A stretch of 64,000 nucleotides of DNA. Source: G965197005 sp965197005. Its GTDB lineage: Bacteria; Pseudomonadota; Gammaproteobacteria; Pseudomonadales; Oceanobacteraceae. Both the position numbers and the translations under genes were made by a program. Positions within the stretch are counted from its first letter, which is position 1. Each line of letters opens with the position of its first letter. Where the stretch lies: contig OZ239982.1 of NCBI GenBank assembly GCA_965197005.1, positions 248,001 through 312,000 of the forward strand, in the 5' to 3' direction. The notes beneath the pieces are model-generated. The model was given only the letters and a program-made list of their open reading frames with translations, made no database searches and was not told where the DNA came from. Below, piece after piece: positions 18,011 to 26,513 of the stretch.

Positions 18011-19774
18011 TTAGAACCGATATTGCACACTAAGGCTTGCGTTTACACCTTGGCGAAAATCACGTAAACCCTGTATGTCCAAGTTCAATAATAAAGGAAG
18101 ACGGGATAAAGGCTGCACTTGTAGCCCTGCTTCTAATAAACGGTTATTACCTATTAGACTGGTCTCTGGTAGCTCTTGGTCGTATACCGAGCCTGTACTT
18201 TTGGCACTAAATTCACGCACAAATGCCAAGCCGGTATGCAGTGTTAGTTGAGTGTTAACAAGGTAATTTATACGTAAGCTAGGTCTGGCTCGTAAAGAGT
18301 GAATAGGCTCTATCTTAAATTTATCGCTTGCAATAGAAAGTTCATCTCCAGAAATTTTAGAATACAGTACTTTTAACGCCAATTGTGCCTCTAAAAAATG
18401 CGCTAAAGGGAGCTTATAATCTACGCCTAAGTGGACGTTAATATAATCATCGTGATTTTCGTAGTTAGGATATTGTCCATTTGATAAGCGCATATCTTTA
18501 TTTTGGTAATGAGATTGGAGTTTGCCTAATGAGAGAGAGCTTTCAAATCCCCAAGCACTGTTTAGGATATTGCTATGCAATAATATCCCTCCACCTGCAT
18601 AATGGGAGTCACCTTGACCACGATATATTACAGAGTCAATGGTTTGCTCTGTATTAAATGTGTTTTTACCTTGTTCATAAAATAGTCCTAGCACCGTATG
18701 TAAATAATGGCTGTCAAAATGGCGAGCAATACCTGTTGCAATAGACAGGCTTTGGGTTTTGAGTTGGACCTTATAGTCATATTCTGTTTTTCCAACATCT
18801 AAAGTACTAAATAAAATCCAGCTGTTTTTTGTATTAATAACTGAGTTGAAATTAGTGGCATTTAAAGCGGCGGCTATGCCTGCATTTGCCAGCAATGAAC
18901 CAGCACCAATAATGCTGCTTGCTAGCCCAGAGTTGGTGGTGGTAATGGTTTGGGTTTTGGGGGCTACTTTAATGTCTTCAACGGTTGCAATTAAGTCGTT
19001 GTTTGATTTTTTTAATTTAAATTTATAATCTAAAGAAATACCTTGCATGCCTGTGGTGTTGTTATTTAGGTTGCTGTCTGTGAGTAAGCTGCCAGTGGCG
19101 TTAGTACGTTTAATTAGTGTTATTTGTTCGCCTTTAGCTAGAGGTTTGCCGCTTTGTACGGCAACACCTATGTCGGTGTTTTGAATATTTGTATCTGCAC
19201 TGTCATTGAGTATTAATAAAACATTATTGGCAGCAATATTGTTGGGTAAGTAAAAATATAGGCGTTCAAAATTTTTAATATTTTTAATACTAATTTCTTT
19301 GTTTTTAATATGTAGACTGTTATTTCCGCCACTGGTACCTGTATTGTTGGTTTGCCAGCCATAAAAAATACTGCTACTAGAGAATTTGCCTGAGTTAATA
19401 ATAACCTGATTGTCTTTAGCCGTGCCGCTAAAAGAAAAGCCACCGATAATATCGCCTGTGACCTCGCCTCCATTAATAATTACTTGGTTGTTTATTGATT
19501 TTGTGTTGAATGAGCGTCCACCAATAGCACGGCTGATGATGCCATTTTGATTAACTATGACCTTACCGCCATCGGCATACACAGGATTTAAGCGTAGATA
19601 GCCATAAGCAGTATCGGAAGATTTGTCGCTATTGATGCTGATAGTGCCAGCGGTGCTATTTCCCGATAGGTTAGCTGCAAATGCGCTGCTTGTGGTTAAG
19701 CTAAAAGATAAACAAATAAAAAATACCAGTGTATATGTGTTAAATTTATCTGCAAGTAAATGAATTTTAATCAT
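18011..19774 (-). CDS. Autotransporter outer membrane protein
   Basis: About 587 residues from ATG at 19774 (a GTG at 19792 would add six). A long signal peptide ends around SSAFA. The short passenger (about 35-300) contains beta-solenoid-like repeats with NQVIING patterns. The C-terminal region (about 310-587) reads as a 12-strand autotransporter barrel ending in the outer-membrane signature QYRF. The passenger may be displayed or released; no protease or adhesin motif was recognised. The 18846-19028 segment overlaps the linker to the barrel and shows no frame break. Confidence 0.82.
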   Translation of the reverse strand: MIKIHLLADKFNTYTLVFFICLSFSLTTSSAFAANLSGNSTAGTISINSDKSSDTAYGYLRLNPVYADGGKVIVNQNGIISRAIGGRSFNTKSINNQVIINGGEVTGDIIGGFSFSGTAKDNQVIINSGKFSSSSIFYGWQTNNTGTSGGNNSLHIKNKEISIKNIKNFERLYFYLPNNIAANNVLLILNDSADTNIQNTDIGVAVQSGKPLAKGEQITLIKRTNATGSLLTDSNLNNNTTGMQGISLDYKFKLKKSNNDLIATVEDIKVAPKTQTITTTNSGLASSIIGAGSLLANAGIAAALNATNFNSVINTKNSWILFSTLDVGKTEYDYKVQLKTQSLSIATGIARHFDSHYLHTVLGLFYEQGKNTFNTEQTIDSVIYRGQGDSHYAGGGILLHSNILNSAWGFESSLSLGKLQSHYQNKDMRLSNGQYPNYENHDDYINVHLGVDYKLPLAHFLEAQLALKVLYSKISGDELSIASDKFKIEPIHSLRARPSLRINYLVNTQLTLHTGLAFVREFSAKSTGSVYDQELPETSLIGNNRLLEAGLQVQPLSRLPLLLNLDIQGLRDFRQGVNASLSVQYRF

Positions 19775-19955
19775 ATTTAATTTTAGAGGCACGGTATGTT
19801 ACTTTTTTGTTGTAGACTTTAAGTAATAGTAAATAAAGTAAGATGACGCAACTATAAATTTTAATAAAATCAATTTTTTATTGACATTCCCGCAGCATAG
19901 GTTGTTTAACTGCGTTGTTTGCGGTAATTTTGGTGGTTTTTATATAGGATAAATA

Positions 19956-20714
19956 ATGGATATTAGCTTGGTAGATGCACTGATACTTTCTTCTTTGGGT
20001 GTGGTTGCAGGTATTATCAATACGCTGGCAGGGGGCGGGTCTAATTTAACCATTCCTGCTTTAATGGTACTAGGTATGCCTGCTGATATTGCGAATGCGA
20101 CCAATCGTGTTGGGGTGTTTTTACAAAGTATTGTGGGTATTTCTGGGTTTAAAAAATACGATAAACTGCCTTTAACAGATTATAAAGCCATTTTAATTCC
20201 GTTATTAGTAGGTGCTTTGGTGGGGTCTTTATGTGCGTCTTATGCGCCTCAGGCTTTGCTTAAATATTTGCTGTTAGGGGCAATGCTTACGGTGGCAACG
20301 ATTGTTTTAATTCGTCCTAGTGTTATTGCGCCTCCAGCAGATAGCATTCCTTTTAATGTGGCGCAAACACCACAGTCTTGGGGCTGGTTACTTTTTGCAG
20401 GATTTTATGGTGGTTTTGTACAGGCAGGTGTGGGATTTATTTTAATTACGACCTTTGCTGGGGCACTGCGTTATAGTTTATTGGCTTCTAATGTGTTAAA
20501 AATTTTTGCTACGCTATGTTTTACAGGTATTGCGCTTGGGGTGTTTATTTTCAATGATCAAATTCGTTGGTTGCCTGGTTTGGTTTTGGCATTTGGTACG
20601 ATGTTAGGGGCTTATATTGGCGTTAAAATTGCCGTGCAAATTAGTCAGCGCACTTTAAAATGGTTTTTGTTTTTTATGACGCTTGCAGCTAGTGCAGCGG
20701 CAATTTGGTTATAG
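19956..20714 (+). CDS. TauE/SafE-family sulfite/anion exporter
   Basis: 252-residue membrane protein with about eight helices and the family glycine motif NTLAGGGSNLTIPAL near the N-terminus (about 22-36) and a repeat-like GGFVQAGVGFILI near 148-160. Family members export sulfite, sulfoacetate or related anions; the substrate here is not shown by context. Divergent from the autotransporter gene. Confidence 0.83.
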   Translation: MDISLVDALILSSLGVVAGIINTLAGGGSNLTIPALMVLGMPADIANATNRVGVFLQSIVGISGFKKYDKLPLTDYKAILIPLLVGALVGSLCASYAPQALLKYLLLGAMLTVATIVLIRPSVIAPPADSIPFNVAQTPQSWGWLLFAGFYGGFVQAGVGFILITTFAGALRYSLLASNVLKIFATLCFTGIALGVFIFNDQIRWLPGLVLAFGTMLGAYIGVKIAVQISQRTLKWFLFFMTLAASAAAIWL

Positions 20715-20783
20715 GTATTAAAAGTTGTCTATAATGATGGGCGGGCAGTTTTCACAATGTATTTCTTTTAGGAATTTCTTTAT

Positions 20784-21446
20784 ATGGCATTAGCTATTTT
20801 TGATTTAGACCATACTTTGATAGGTGATGATAGTGATCATCAATGGGGAGAGTTTTTAGTGGCAAAGAAGTTGGTTGACTCTGCACTTTATGCTCAGAAA
20901 AATAATCAATTTTATGCTGATTATAAAGCAGGTACATTGGATATTTTGGCGTATTTAGAATTTAGCCTAAAGGTGTTAACCCAGTATCCTGTGGCTAAGC
21001 TGTATCAGTTACGAGAAGAGTTTATAAAAACTCGTATTGAGCCTTTAATTTTACCTAAGTCGCAAGCCTTGGTTGAGCAGCACCGAGCTGCTGGGGATAG
21101 CTTATTAATTATTACTGCAACTAATTATTTTGTGACAGAGCCAATTGCCAAATTATTTTCTATTGCACATCTTATTGCGCCTATGCCAGAGTTTAAAGAC
21201 GGCGTTTATACGGGGCAGGTTGTTGGCTTGCCTAGCTTTCAAGAAGGTAAGATTATTGGTTTGAAAAATTGGCTTAAAACTTACCCACATTCTCTTGATG
21301 AGGCATTTTTTTATAGCGATTCAAGAAATGATTTGCCGTTGTTGGAGTTGGTCGGCAATCCTGTTGCAGTTAATCCTGATAAGACGTTACAGGCAGTTGC
21401 TATACAAAAAAATTGGCCAATTTTACATACGATGGACGGTTTATGA
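20784..21446 (+). CDS. HAD-IB family phosphatase (SerB-like)
   Basis: 220 residues with HAD motif I FDLDHTLIGDD (Asp7 nucleophile, Asp9), motif II in LIITATNY (about 112-119) and motif III/IV in FFYSDSRNDLPLLE (about 176-189). The helical cap between motifs I and II matches the HAD-IB group that includes phosphoserine phosphatase and bacterial phosphoethanolamine/phosphocholine phosphatases. Substrate is unassigned. The stop overlaps the next gene's ATG (ATGA). Confidence 0.85.
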   Translation: MALAIFDLDHTLIGDDSDHQWGEFLVAKKLVDSALYAQKNNQFYADYKAGTLDILAYLEFSLKVLTQYPVAKLYQLREEFIKTRIEPLILPKSQALVEQHRAAGDSLLIITATNYFVTEPIAKLFSIAHLIAPMPEFKDGVYTGQVVGLPSFQEGKIIGLKNWLKTYPHSLDEAFFYSDSRNDLPLLELVGNPVAVNPDKTLQAVAIQKNWPILHTMDGL

Positions 21447-22615
21447 CTTTGAGCGTGCGTTTTGTTTGTGTCTTTTTTGTCGGTTTGTATTTAACTGCTT
21501 GTGAAGATGGAAGAACTTTTTCTAATCCCACTGTTAGTAAGGTGCAAAAGTCCAGTCCTGCTGAACAGGCTCAGGCAATTAGCCGATTTGTTAATCATGT
21601 TACTTTAAATGGATATGAGCGGTTCTCTAAAGCGGTAACGGAGGCGGAAAAATTAGAGCATGAAGTTGGGCAATTAATGAGCGAGCCTAAAGATAGCACC
21701 TTAAAGCAAGCAAGGCGACAGTGGCGACATACATATAATACCTATCTTAGCGCACAAATTTACTTTTATTTGCCGATTAAAGATCCCATAGAGTGGCAAC
21801 AGCAGCATATTGGTTATAAGGATTTATTTAATAATATTGATAGCTTTCCGATAGAGGGCGGGTACCTTGATTATATGCAGGGTTATCCTTTTAGTGGTTT
21901 GGTCAATGATTTAACGCTTAAAATGAATGCTTCAACCATTGTGGAGCAACATCAGCTTGCAGATCCAAGTTATGCCAGCTTGGGCTTTCATGTTTTGGAG
22001 TTTTTGTTGTGGGGAGAAAATGGCACACGTTTAAGTCGTGATTATTATAAGCAAAAAAATCAGCATGCAATATTGGCAAACAATGAAAACGCCAAAGGTG
22101 GCATACAAAATAATTTACGTCGCCGTACTTTATTGCGTTTGGTTAGTGAGCGGTTGGTAAAGGATTTAAGGCATATTAAACAGCGTTGGGAGCTAAGCAA
22201 TGGATTTTATGCAAATATGTTTACGGAGAATAAACCGCATAGGGTGCTGGGCGTTATTCTGCAAGCGCATCAACGTTTATTGGAACAAGATTTATTGGCA
22301 AAACGCTTAAGTTTGGGAAGTAGCGAGTTTAGTAAAAGCACTGCTCAAGATGTGTTGGCTCTTATTCAGGGTGTTATTAAGCTGTATTTTTTAACGGAAA
22401 ATAACTTAGAGACACTGGCTTTATTGAATAAAAATCCTCGTTTGGCGGCAGATTGGCAGGAGATGAATAAACAGCTTTTAGCTGCAATTAAGACTTGGCA
22501 GCATAGCAAAAAAAGCCAAGATAAAGAGCAGGTTTCTAAGCGGGTTATTGAGGCTTTACAGCTATTATCGCAGGTTGCTAAAGCGTTTGATATTAAACTG
22601 CCAAAGAAAAAATAA
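21443..22615 (+). CDS. Imelysin-like (M75 family) lipoprotein
   Basis: 390 residues from the ATG that overlaps the HAD gene stop; this start gives a clean lipoprotein signal (FVGLYLTAC). The imelysin signature GxHxxE appears as LGFHVLEFLLWG, preceded by DPIEWQQQHIG and FPIEGGYLDY. Imelysin proteins are periplasmic or surface-attached and many are tied to iron uptake; peptidase activity is disputed. No iron-uptake genes are adjacent, so the role here is open. Confidence 0.82.
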   Translation: MTLSVRFVCVFFVGLYLTACEDGRTFSNPTVSKVQKSSPAEQAQAISRFVNHVTLNGYERFSKAVTEAEKLEHEVGQLMSEPKDSTLKQARRQWRHTYNTYLSAQIYFYLPIKDPIEWQQQHIGYKDLFNNIDSFPIEGGYLDYMQGYPFSGLVNDLTLKMNASTIVEQHQLADPSYASLGFHVLEFLLWGENGTRLSRDYYKQKNQHAILANNENAKGGIQNNLRRRTLLRLVSERLVKDLRHIKQRWELSNGFYANMFTENKPHRVLGVILQAHQRLLEQDLLAKRLSLGSSEFSKSTAQDVLALIQGVIKLYFLTENNLETLALLNKNPRLAADWQEMNKQLLAAIKTWQHSKKSQDKEQVSKRVIEALQLLSQVAKAFDIKLPKKK

Positions 22616-22644
22616 CGCTTAACTACGATGCCAGTTGCCTGTAG

Positions 22645-24798
22645 CTAGGTTATGTCTTCGGCAAGTATAAATAATGCTAATTTAATATCATCATAACTGA
22701 TATTCTGGTTAAAATGCTGGTAATAGGCTGTGAGGGTAGAGGGGTTGTCTAACTCTATTTTTGCTTGTTTTACGGTGTTTAATGTGTCTTTGCTAATGAG
22801 TGATAATAAATCTATAGGTTTGCCCTGCTGAAATCCTCTACATAAATGGGTGATAATCGTTGAGCAGTTTAGGTTGCGCTCTTCTGCAATGTCTTCAGGC
22901 ATTAAACCTTGCTCGTATAAATCACAGGTGGTATCAACGGTTTTACTTTTAGGTGGTTTTACATTCACATCAATGAGACGCTCAGAGGCTTGAATGTTGG
23001 GTTTTTCATGGGTGCTAAGGTGGCTTTTTATTGCTTGTATAAAGTGTTCCCCGTATTTTTCTAGTTTCGCTTGTCCCACGCCTGAAACCTGTAAAAATTG
23101 GCTGTTATTTTGCGGGCAAATAGCCACCATATCGTGCAAAGAGGCATCGGAGAAAATCGTAAAAGCAGGTATGCCTTTTTCATCTGCTAATTGTTTGCGT
23201 AAGGCTTTCAGCATATTAAACATGGGGTTAATAGCGGGCTGATGGTTTTTGGTTTGTTCTTTTAAGCGGTTTTGTGCATCAACCAGTTTGGCTAGGGTTA
23301 CCGTTTGTTGTTTTGTTAAAATGGCTTGGCTGGCTTCGGTTAGTTCTAACTTATTTTGATCACGATAGTTTATTTCAATATAGCCTTGGTTGATTAGCTG
23401 AATTAGGTATTGTTGCCAGTCTCGCCACGCAATATCTTTACCTGCACCATGGGTTTTTAATTTCTGATAGTTGTGTTTGGTTATATTTTGATTATGTGCA
23501 CCTCGTAGTAAATCAATGACGACTTTCATCGGTTCATTTTGCTTTAGTCGGGCAATGGCAGATAGGGCTTTTTGAGCAATGACTGTGCCGTCAATTTGTG
23601 CTGGTGGGTGTAGGCAAATATCACAGTTTTGACAGTCTTCTGCTAGATACTCCCCAAAATAAGAGAGCAAAATTTTACGTCGGCAGGTGAGTGCTTCGGC
23701 ATATTGTTGCATACGCTCTAATTTGGCAAGTTGAATTTCTTGTTGCTGTTCTGGGCTGTTATCGCTAAATTTTCTAAGCTGTGCAACGTCGGCATAGGAG
23801 TAAAATAGGAGGGTTTCTGCCTCGATACCATCACGTCCTGCACGTCCAATTTCTTGATAGTAGCTTTCTATGTTTTTAGGTAGATTGTAATGAATAACCC
23901 AGCGAACATTTGATTTGTCTATGCCCATACCAAATGCGATGGTGGCACATACAATGGGGGTGTCATCATTGATAAAACGGTTTTGTACCTGCTCTCTGGT
24001 GTGGCTATCTAGTCCTGCATGATATGCCTCTGCTTTATAACCATTTTGGCTTAGGTTGTAAGCGAGTTTTTCTGTACTGTTGCGAGAAAGGCAATAAATA
24101 ATGCCCGATTCATCTTTATGGCGTTTTAAAAATGCGCTGACTTGAGCCATACGATCTTGCCCTGAGGCTACATTTAATGAGAGATTTTGACGGTTAAAAG
24201 AGCTTAAAAAAAGTTTTGCGTCAGGCATGTTGAGTTGTGTGCATATATCTTGCCGTGTGGCTTTGTCGGCGGTTGCAGTTAGGGCGATAAGCGGGCAATT
24301 AAGCTGTTTTCTTAGCTCGGCAAGTTGCGTATAAGCAGGGCGAAAATCATGTCCCCAAGATGAGATGCAGTGGGCTTCATCAACTGCTAATAGACTAATA
24401 TTTGCTGGTTCAAGCATGGATAATAAAGCCTGTGCACTTTCTGGGGCGCAATATAAGAGTTTAATTTGTTTTTGTGTGAGGGCTTGTTTAAGTGCCAAGC
24501 GGTCATCTGCATTTTGCTGTGAATTATAAAATGCAGCTTGAATGCCATTTTGTTGTAAGCTGTCTACCTGGTCTTTCATCAGTGCAATTAATGGCGAAAT
24601 AACTAAGGTAATACCAGATAATAATACAGCAGGTAGTTGATAACAAAGTGATTTGCCTCCGCCTGTGGGCATAATCACTAGGGTGTCTTTGCCTGCTAAA
24701 ATATGTTCAATAATTGCTTGTTGTTGTGGACGGAACTGGTCGTACCCAAAGTATGTTTTAAGGGTGCTTAGCAGGGTCTTTGTCTCTGGTAATTGCAT
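22645..24798 (-). CDS. recQ: ATP-dependent DNA helicase RecQ
   Basis: 717 residues. Helicase motifs include Walker A MPTGGGKSLC (about 43-52), DEAH, SATADKATR-type motif III and motif VI QEIGRAGRDG. A zinc cluster (CRRKILLSYFGEYL...CQNCDIC) is followed by an RQC winged-helix and an HRDC domain (about 505-590). An extra C-terminal helix-turn-helix-like segment (about 620-670) makes it longer than E. coli RecQ (about 610). Unwinds DNA 3' to 5' in recombination repair. Confidence 0.95.
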   Translation of the reverse strand: MQLPETKTLLSTLKTYFGYDQFRPQQQAIIEHILAGKDTLVIMPTGGGKSLCYQLPAVLLSGITLVISPLIALMKDQVDSLQQNGIQAAFYNSQQNADDRLALKQALTQKQIKLLYCAPESAQALLSMLEPANISLLAVDEAHCISSWGHDFRPAYTQLAELRKQLNCPLIALTATADKATRQDICTQLNMPDAKLFLSSFNRQNLSLNVASGQDRMAQVSAFLKRHKDESGIIYCLSRNSTEKLAYNLSQNGYKAEAYHAGLDSHTREQVQNRFINDDTPIVCATIAFGMGIDKSNVRWVIHYNLPKNIESYYQEIGRAGRDGIEAETLLFYSYADVAQLRKFSDNSPEQQQEIQLAKLERMQQYAEALTCRRKILLSYFGEYLAEDCQNCDICLHPPAQIDGTVIAQKALSAIARLKQNEPMKVVIDLLRGAHNQNITKHNYQKLKTHGAGKDIAWRDWQQYLIQLINQGYIEINYRDQNKLELTEASQAILTKQQTVTLAKLVDAQNRLKEQTKNHQPAINPMFNMLKALRKQLADEKGIPAFTIFSDASLHDMVAICPQNNSQFLQVSGVGQAKLEKYGEHFIQAIKSHLSTHEKPNIQASERLIDVNVKPPKSKTVDTTCDLYEQGLMPEDIAEERNLNCSTIITHLCRGFQQGKPIDLLSLISKDTLNTVKQAKIELDNPSTLTAYYQHFNQNISYDDIKLALFILAEDIT

Positions 24799-24895
24799 AA
24801 TATTAAAGCCTGATTAAATAAAAATAACTATACGCTGATTTTATACTTTTAGACAACGTATAGTGGAGGGTTTTTAAACTAAATAACTGGTTTTT

Positions 24896-26446
24896 TTAAA
24901 GCCAATAGTTAGCCAAATATTCGCTAAAACTGATACGGTCATCAGCTTCTATTTGTGCGTTTTTTATGACAGATTGTTGTGCTATGTCATGCCAGTGCTG
25001 TTGAACCTGTGGGTTAAGAGGCTGGCTTAGCTGTTTTTTATGTTGCTTACTTTGCTGCAAACTTAGCTCAGCAAATTCGAGTTTGTGCGTAAACATCTGT
25101 GCTAGAAATCGAGCAGAAGGGGTTAGGCTGTCATCTAGCAGTTTGAGTTTTTGTTGATTAAGAGCTGGCATAAATTGATGGCTATGTTGAGATTTATCTA
25201 ATAATTTGGCAATAGGTAAAAGGGCTTGTAATAGCTCAAGCCCCCACTGGCGTAAGTTTTTAGTTCCTTGTTGGTGTTGTTGTAGCTCAATGTTAGGATT
25301 GCGTCCATACATAACCGCTGTTTGGCTATTTTGGGCAACTTGCTGGCATTCTTCTGCATTCATTTTAGGGCTATCTGTGAGTGCGCAAAATAGTAAAAAA
25401 GTATCTAAAAAGTAAATTTGTTGGCTGTTTATACCTAGTGGTAAAAAGGGGTTGAGATCGGTGCAGCGTACTTCTATGTATTGTACGCCCCGTTCTTTAA
25501 GTGCGGTTAAAGGTTTTTCGCCTGCAAGAGTAACTCGTTTGGGACGAATGTCGCTGTAATATTCATTTTCAATTTGTAGTAAATGGGTGTTGAGCTGTTG
25601 GTATTGCCCATCGGCATTTTGTATGCCGATTTTGGCATAATCTGCATAAGGTTGGCGCATGGCTTGGGATAAGGTGTCAATATAGCTATCTAAGTGGTTA
25701 TAACAAATATTTAAGCCTGCTTGGGCGTTGCTTTGGTAGCCTAAATCACTCATGCGTAAAGAGGTAGCGTAGGGTAAATAAGCACTATGCTGGTGCAAGG
25801 GGTGTAAATGATGGTTTTGATGTTCAAAAAAACTGGTGCAAATTGCAGGAGACGCACCAAATAAATAATGCAGTAACCAGCTATAACGGCGAAAATTACG
25901 AATAAGTCCAAAATAGAGTTCTGACACAAAGTCTTGGCGTGAGCTGTGCTCGCTTTTTGCAAAGAGTAGGTCTATTAATGGCTCTGGCAAAGAAAAGTTA
26001 TAGTGAATGCCTGCTATTGCCTGCATCATGCGTCCATAACGATGCCATAATCCATGGCGATAGGTTTGTTTGAGTTGTCCTAGATTGGATTTTCCATAGT
26101 CGGCAATGGGAATGCTAAGTTGACCATTTAAAATACAAGGCATGGAATTAGCCCAAATCAGTTCCTCTTCCATGTTGGTGTATGCTATGCGGTGCGCTAT
26201 ATTTAAAAAACTTAAAGCCTCTTGCGCGCTGCTAAAAACGGGCGTAATAAACTCTAATAGGGCTTCAGAGTAGTCAGTGGTAATGTATTCATGGGTGAGT
26301 GCTTTGCCCAATGCTTTGGGGTGTGACTGTTGGCTTATGTGCCCGTTTATATCAGTGCGTAAGCCTTCTTTTTCAATGCCACGCCAGAGGCAGGTAAGCT
26401 CTGGCAATTGTGGGTGGGCATTTAGTTGTGAGAGAATTTTTTGCAA
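24896..26446 (-). CDS. gshA: Glutamate-cysteine ligase
   Basis: First enzyme of glutathione synthesis, 516 residues, proteobacterial GshA family. Family segments include GIEKEGLRTD (about 23-32), HPKALGKALTHEYITTDYSEALLEFITP (start and end quoted region about 43-70), GIHYNFSLP and YIEVRCTDLNPF. The likely start is TTG at 26446, with AGGAC about eight bases upstream; no closer ATG would keep the N-terminus. Stand-alone, between recQ and tex on the same strand. Confidence 0.93.
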   Translation of the reverse strand: MQKILSQLNAHPQLPELTCLWRGIEKEGLRTDINGHISQQSHPKALGKALTHEYITTDYSEALLEFITPVFSSAQEALSFLNIAHRIAYTNMEEELIWANSMPCILNGQLSIPIADYGKSNLGQLKQTYRHGLWHRYGRMMQAIAGIHYNFSLPEPLIDLLFAKSEHSSRQDFVSELYFGLIRNFRRYSWLLHYLFGASPAICTSFFEHQNHHLHPLHQHSAYLPYATSLRMSDLGYQSNAQAGLNICYNHLDSYIDTLSQAMRQPYADYAKIGIQNADGQYQQLNTHLLQIENEYYSDIRPKRVTLAGEKPLTALKERGVQYIEVRCTDLNPFLPLGINSQQIYFLDTFLLFCALTDSPKMNAEECQQVAQNSQTAVMYGRNPNIELQQHQQGTKNLRQWGLELLQALLPIAKLLDKSQHSHQFMPALNQQKLKLLDDSLTPSARFLAQMFTHKLEFAELSLQQSKQHKKQLSQPLNPQVQQHWHDIAQQSVIKNAQIEADDRISFSEYLANYWL

Positions 26447-26513
26447 GGCGCAAGTCCTAAGTTTAAAAGTTAATTAATAAAAAAAGCATCATACGATAGT
26501 TGCTAAATAACGG

